From Akkermansiaceae bacterium (GTDB taxonomy: Bacteria > Verrucomicrobiota > Verrucomicrobiia > Verrucomicrobiales > Akkermansiaceae): 6,395 nt of DNA. Below, in pieces: positions 6,262-6,395 of the stretch. The notes beneath the pieces were generated by a model, which saw only the letters and a list, made by a program, of their open reading frames with translations, did no database searches and was not told the DNA's origin. Made by a program: the position numbers and the translations under genes. Numbering within the stretch: the stretch's first letter is position 1; every line of letters starts with the position of its first letter. The stretch is taken from the NCBI GenBank assembly GCA_903909905.1, contig CAIVXP010000250.1:1-6395 (forward strand). Direction: 5' to 3'.

Positions 6262-6395
6262 GCGTTACCGGACAACGGATTGGCTCAGCACGCCAATTTC
6301 ATTTCCTTACGTGATGGGGGAGGGAAGATTGAAGGTTCAAGTTTTCAGTTTGAAGTGAGGAAACGAAGAGCTCGCCTCAATCCTCGACCTCAACA
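6262..6395. other. Upstream region of the DUF2279 gene, with small inverted repeats
   Basis: No gene is seen in these 134 bp. ATTGGC/GCCAAT (6279-6284 with 6292-6297, 7-nt loop) forms a 6-bp hairpin, extendable by two G:T pairs, shortly before the DUF2279 start. Further out, TTGAA, TTCAA and TTGAA (6329-6333, 6336-6340, 6350-6354) alternate in an AT-rich stretch. I could not identify a convincing promoter for the minus-strand gene here. Confidence 0.4.

Noticed and set aside
6329..6354. TTGAA/TTCAA alternation as a CRISPR or iteron array
   Set aside because: There are only three 5-bp units with irregular spacing; no repeat-spacer or iteron structure is present.

Overview
This window reads as ordinary chromosomal DNA of a moderately GC-rich bacterium. 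The protein sequences and the hairpin-bearing intergenic sequence fit Verrucomicrobiota best, probably Verrucomicrobiae. That placement rests on remembered family resemblance, not on a search. There is no phage gene, transposase, CRISPR array or toxin-antitoxin pair. I see no clearly new multi-gene system; the interest lies in regulatory architecture, one poorly understood gene pair and a variant initiator tRNA.

Left part, plus strand (1-3477): the 3' end of a class I dihydroorotase gene (pyrC), a complete phosphohexomutase of the PGM2/PgcA type, and an NAD kinase gene (nadK). They lie in the same direction with 75 and 68 bp gaps. The mutase and nadK each seem to have their own promoter very close to the start codon, so this may be a series of single transcription units and not one operon.

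Middle part, minus strand (3478-5064): a small YidB-family (DUF937) gene overlaps by one base (TGATG) a gene from a conserved family that databases usually label 3-methyladenine DNA glycosylase. The pair converges on nadK. The 172-bp gap between them carries two perfect 8-bp hairpins and looks like a dispersed repeat or a two-way terminator.

Right part (5065-6395): an initiator tRNA gene on the plus strand has a sigma70-like promoter, a small GAAA-capped hairpin in its leader, and a strong intrinsic terminator starting three bases after the encoded CCA. It converges on a minus-strand gene for an exported DUF2279 protein with a Sec signal peptide. The final 134 bp hold the upstream region of that gene.

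A shared feature is the lack of convincing Shine-Dalgarno sequences. For three genes (mutase, nadK, yidB-like) a -10-like hexamer ends exactly 10 bases before the chosen start codon, which suggests leaderless or nearly leaderless mRNAs.
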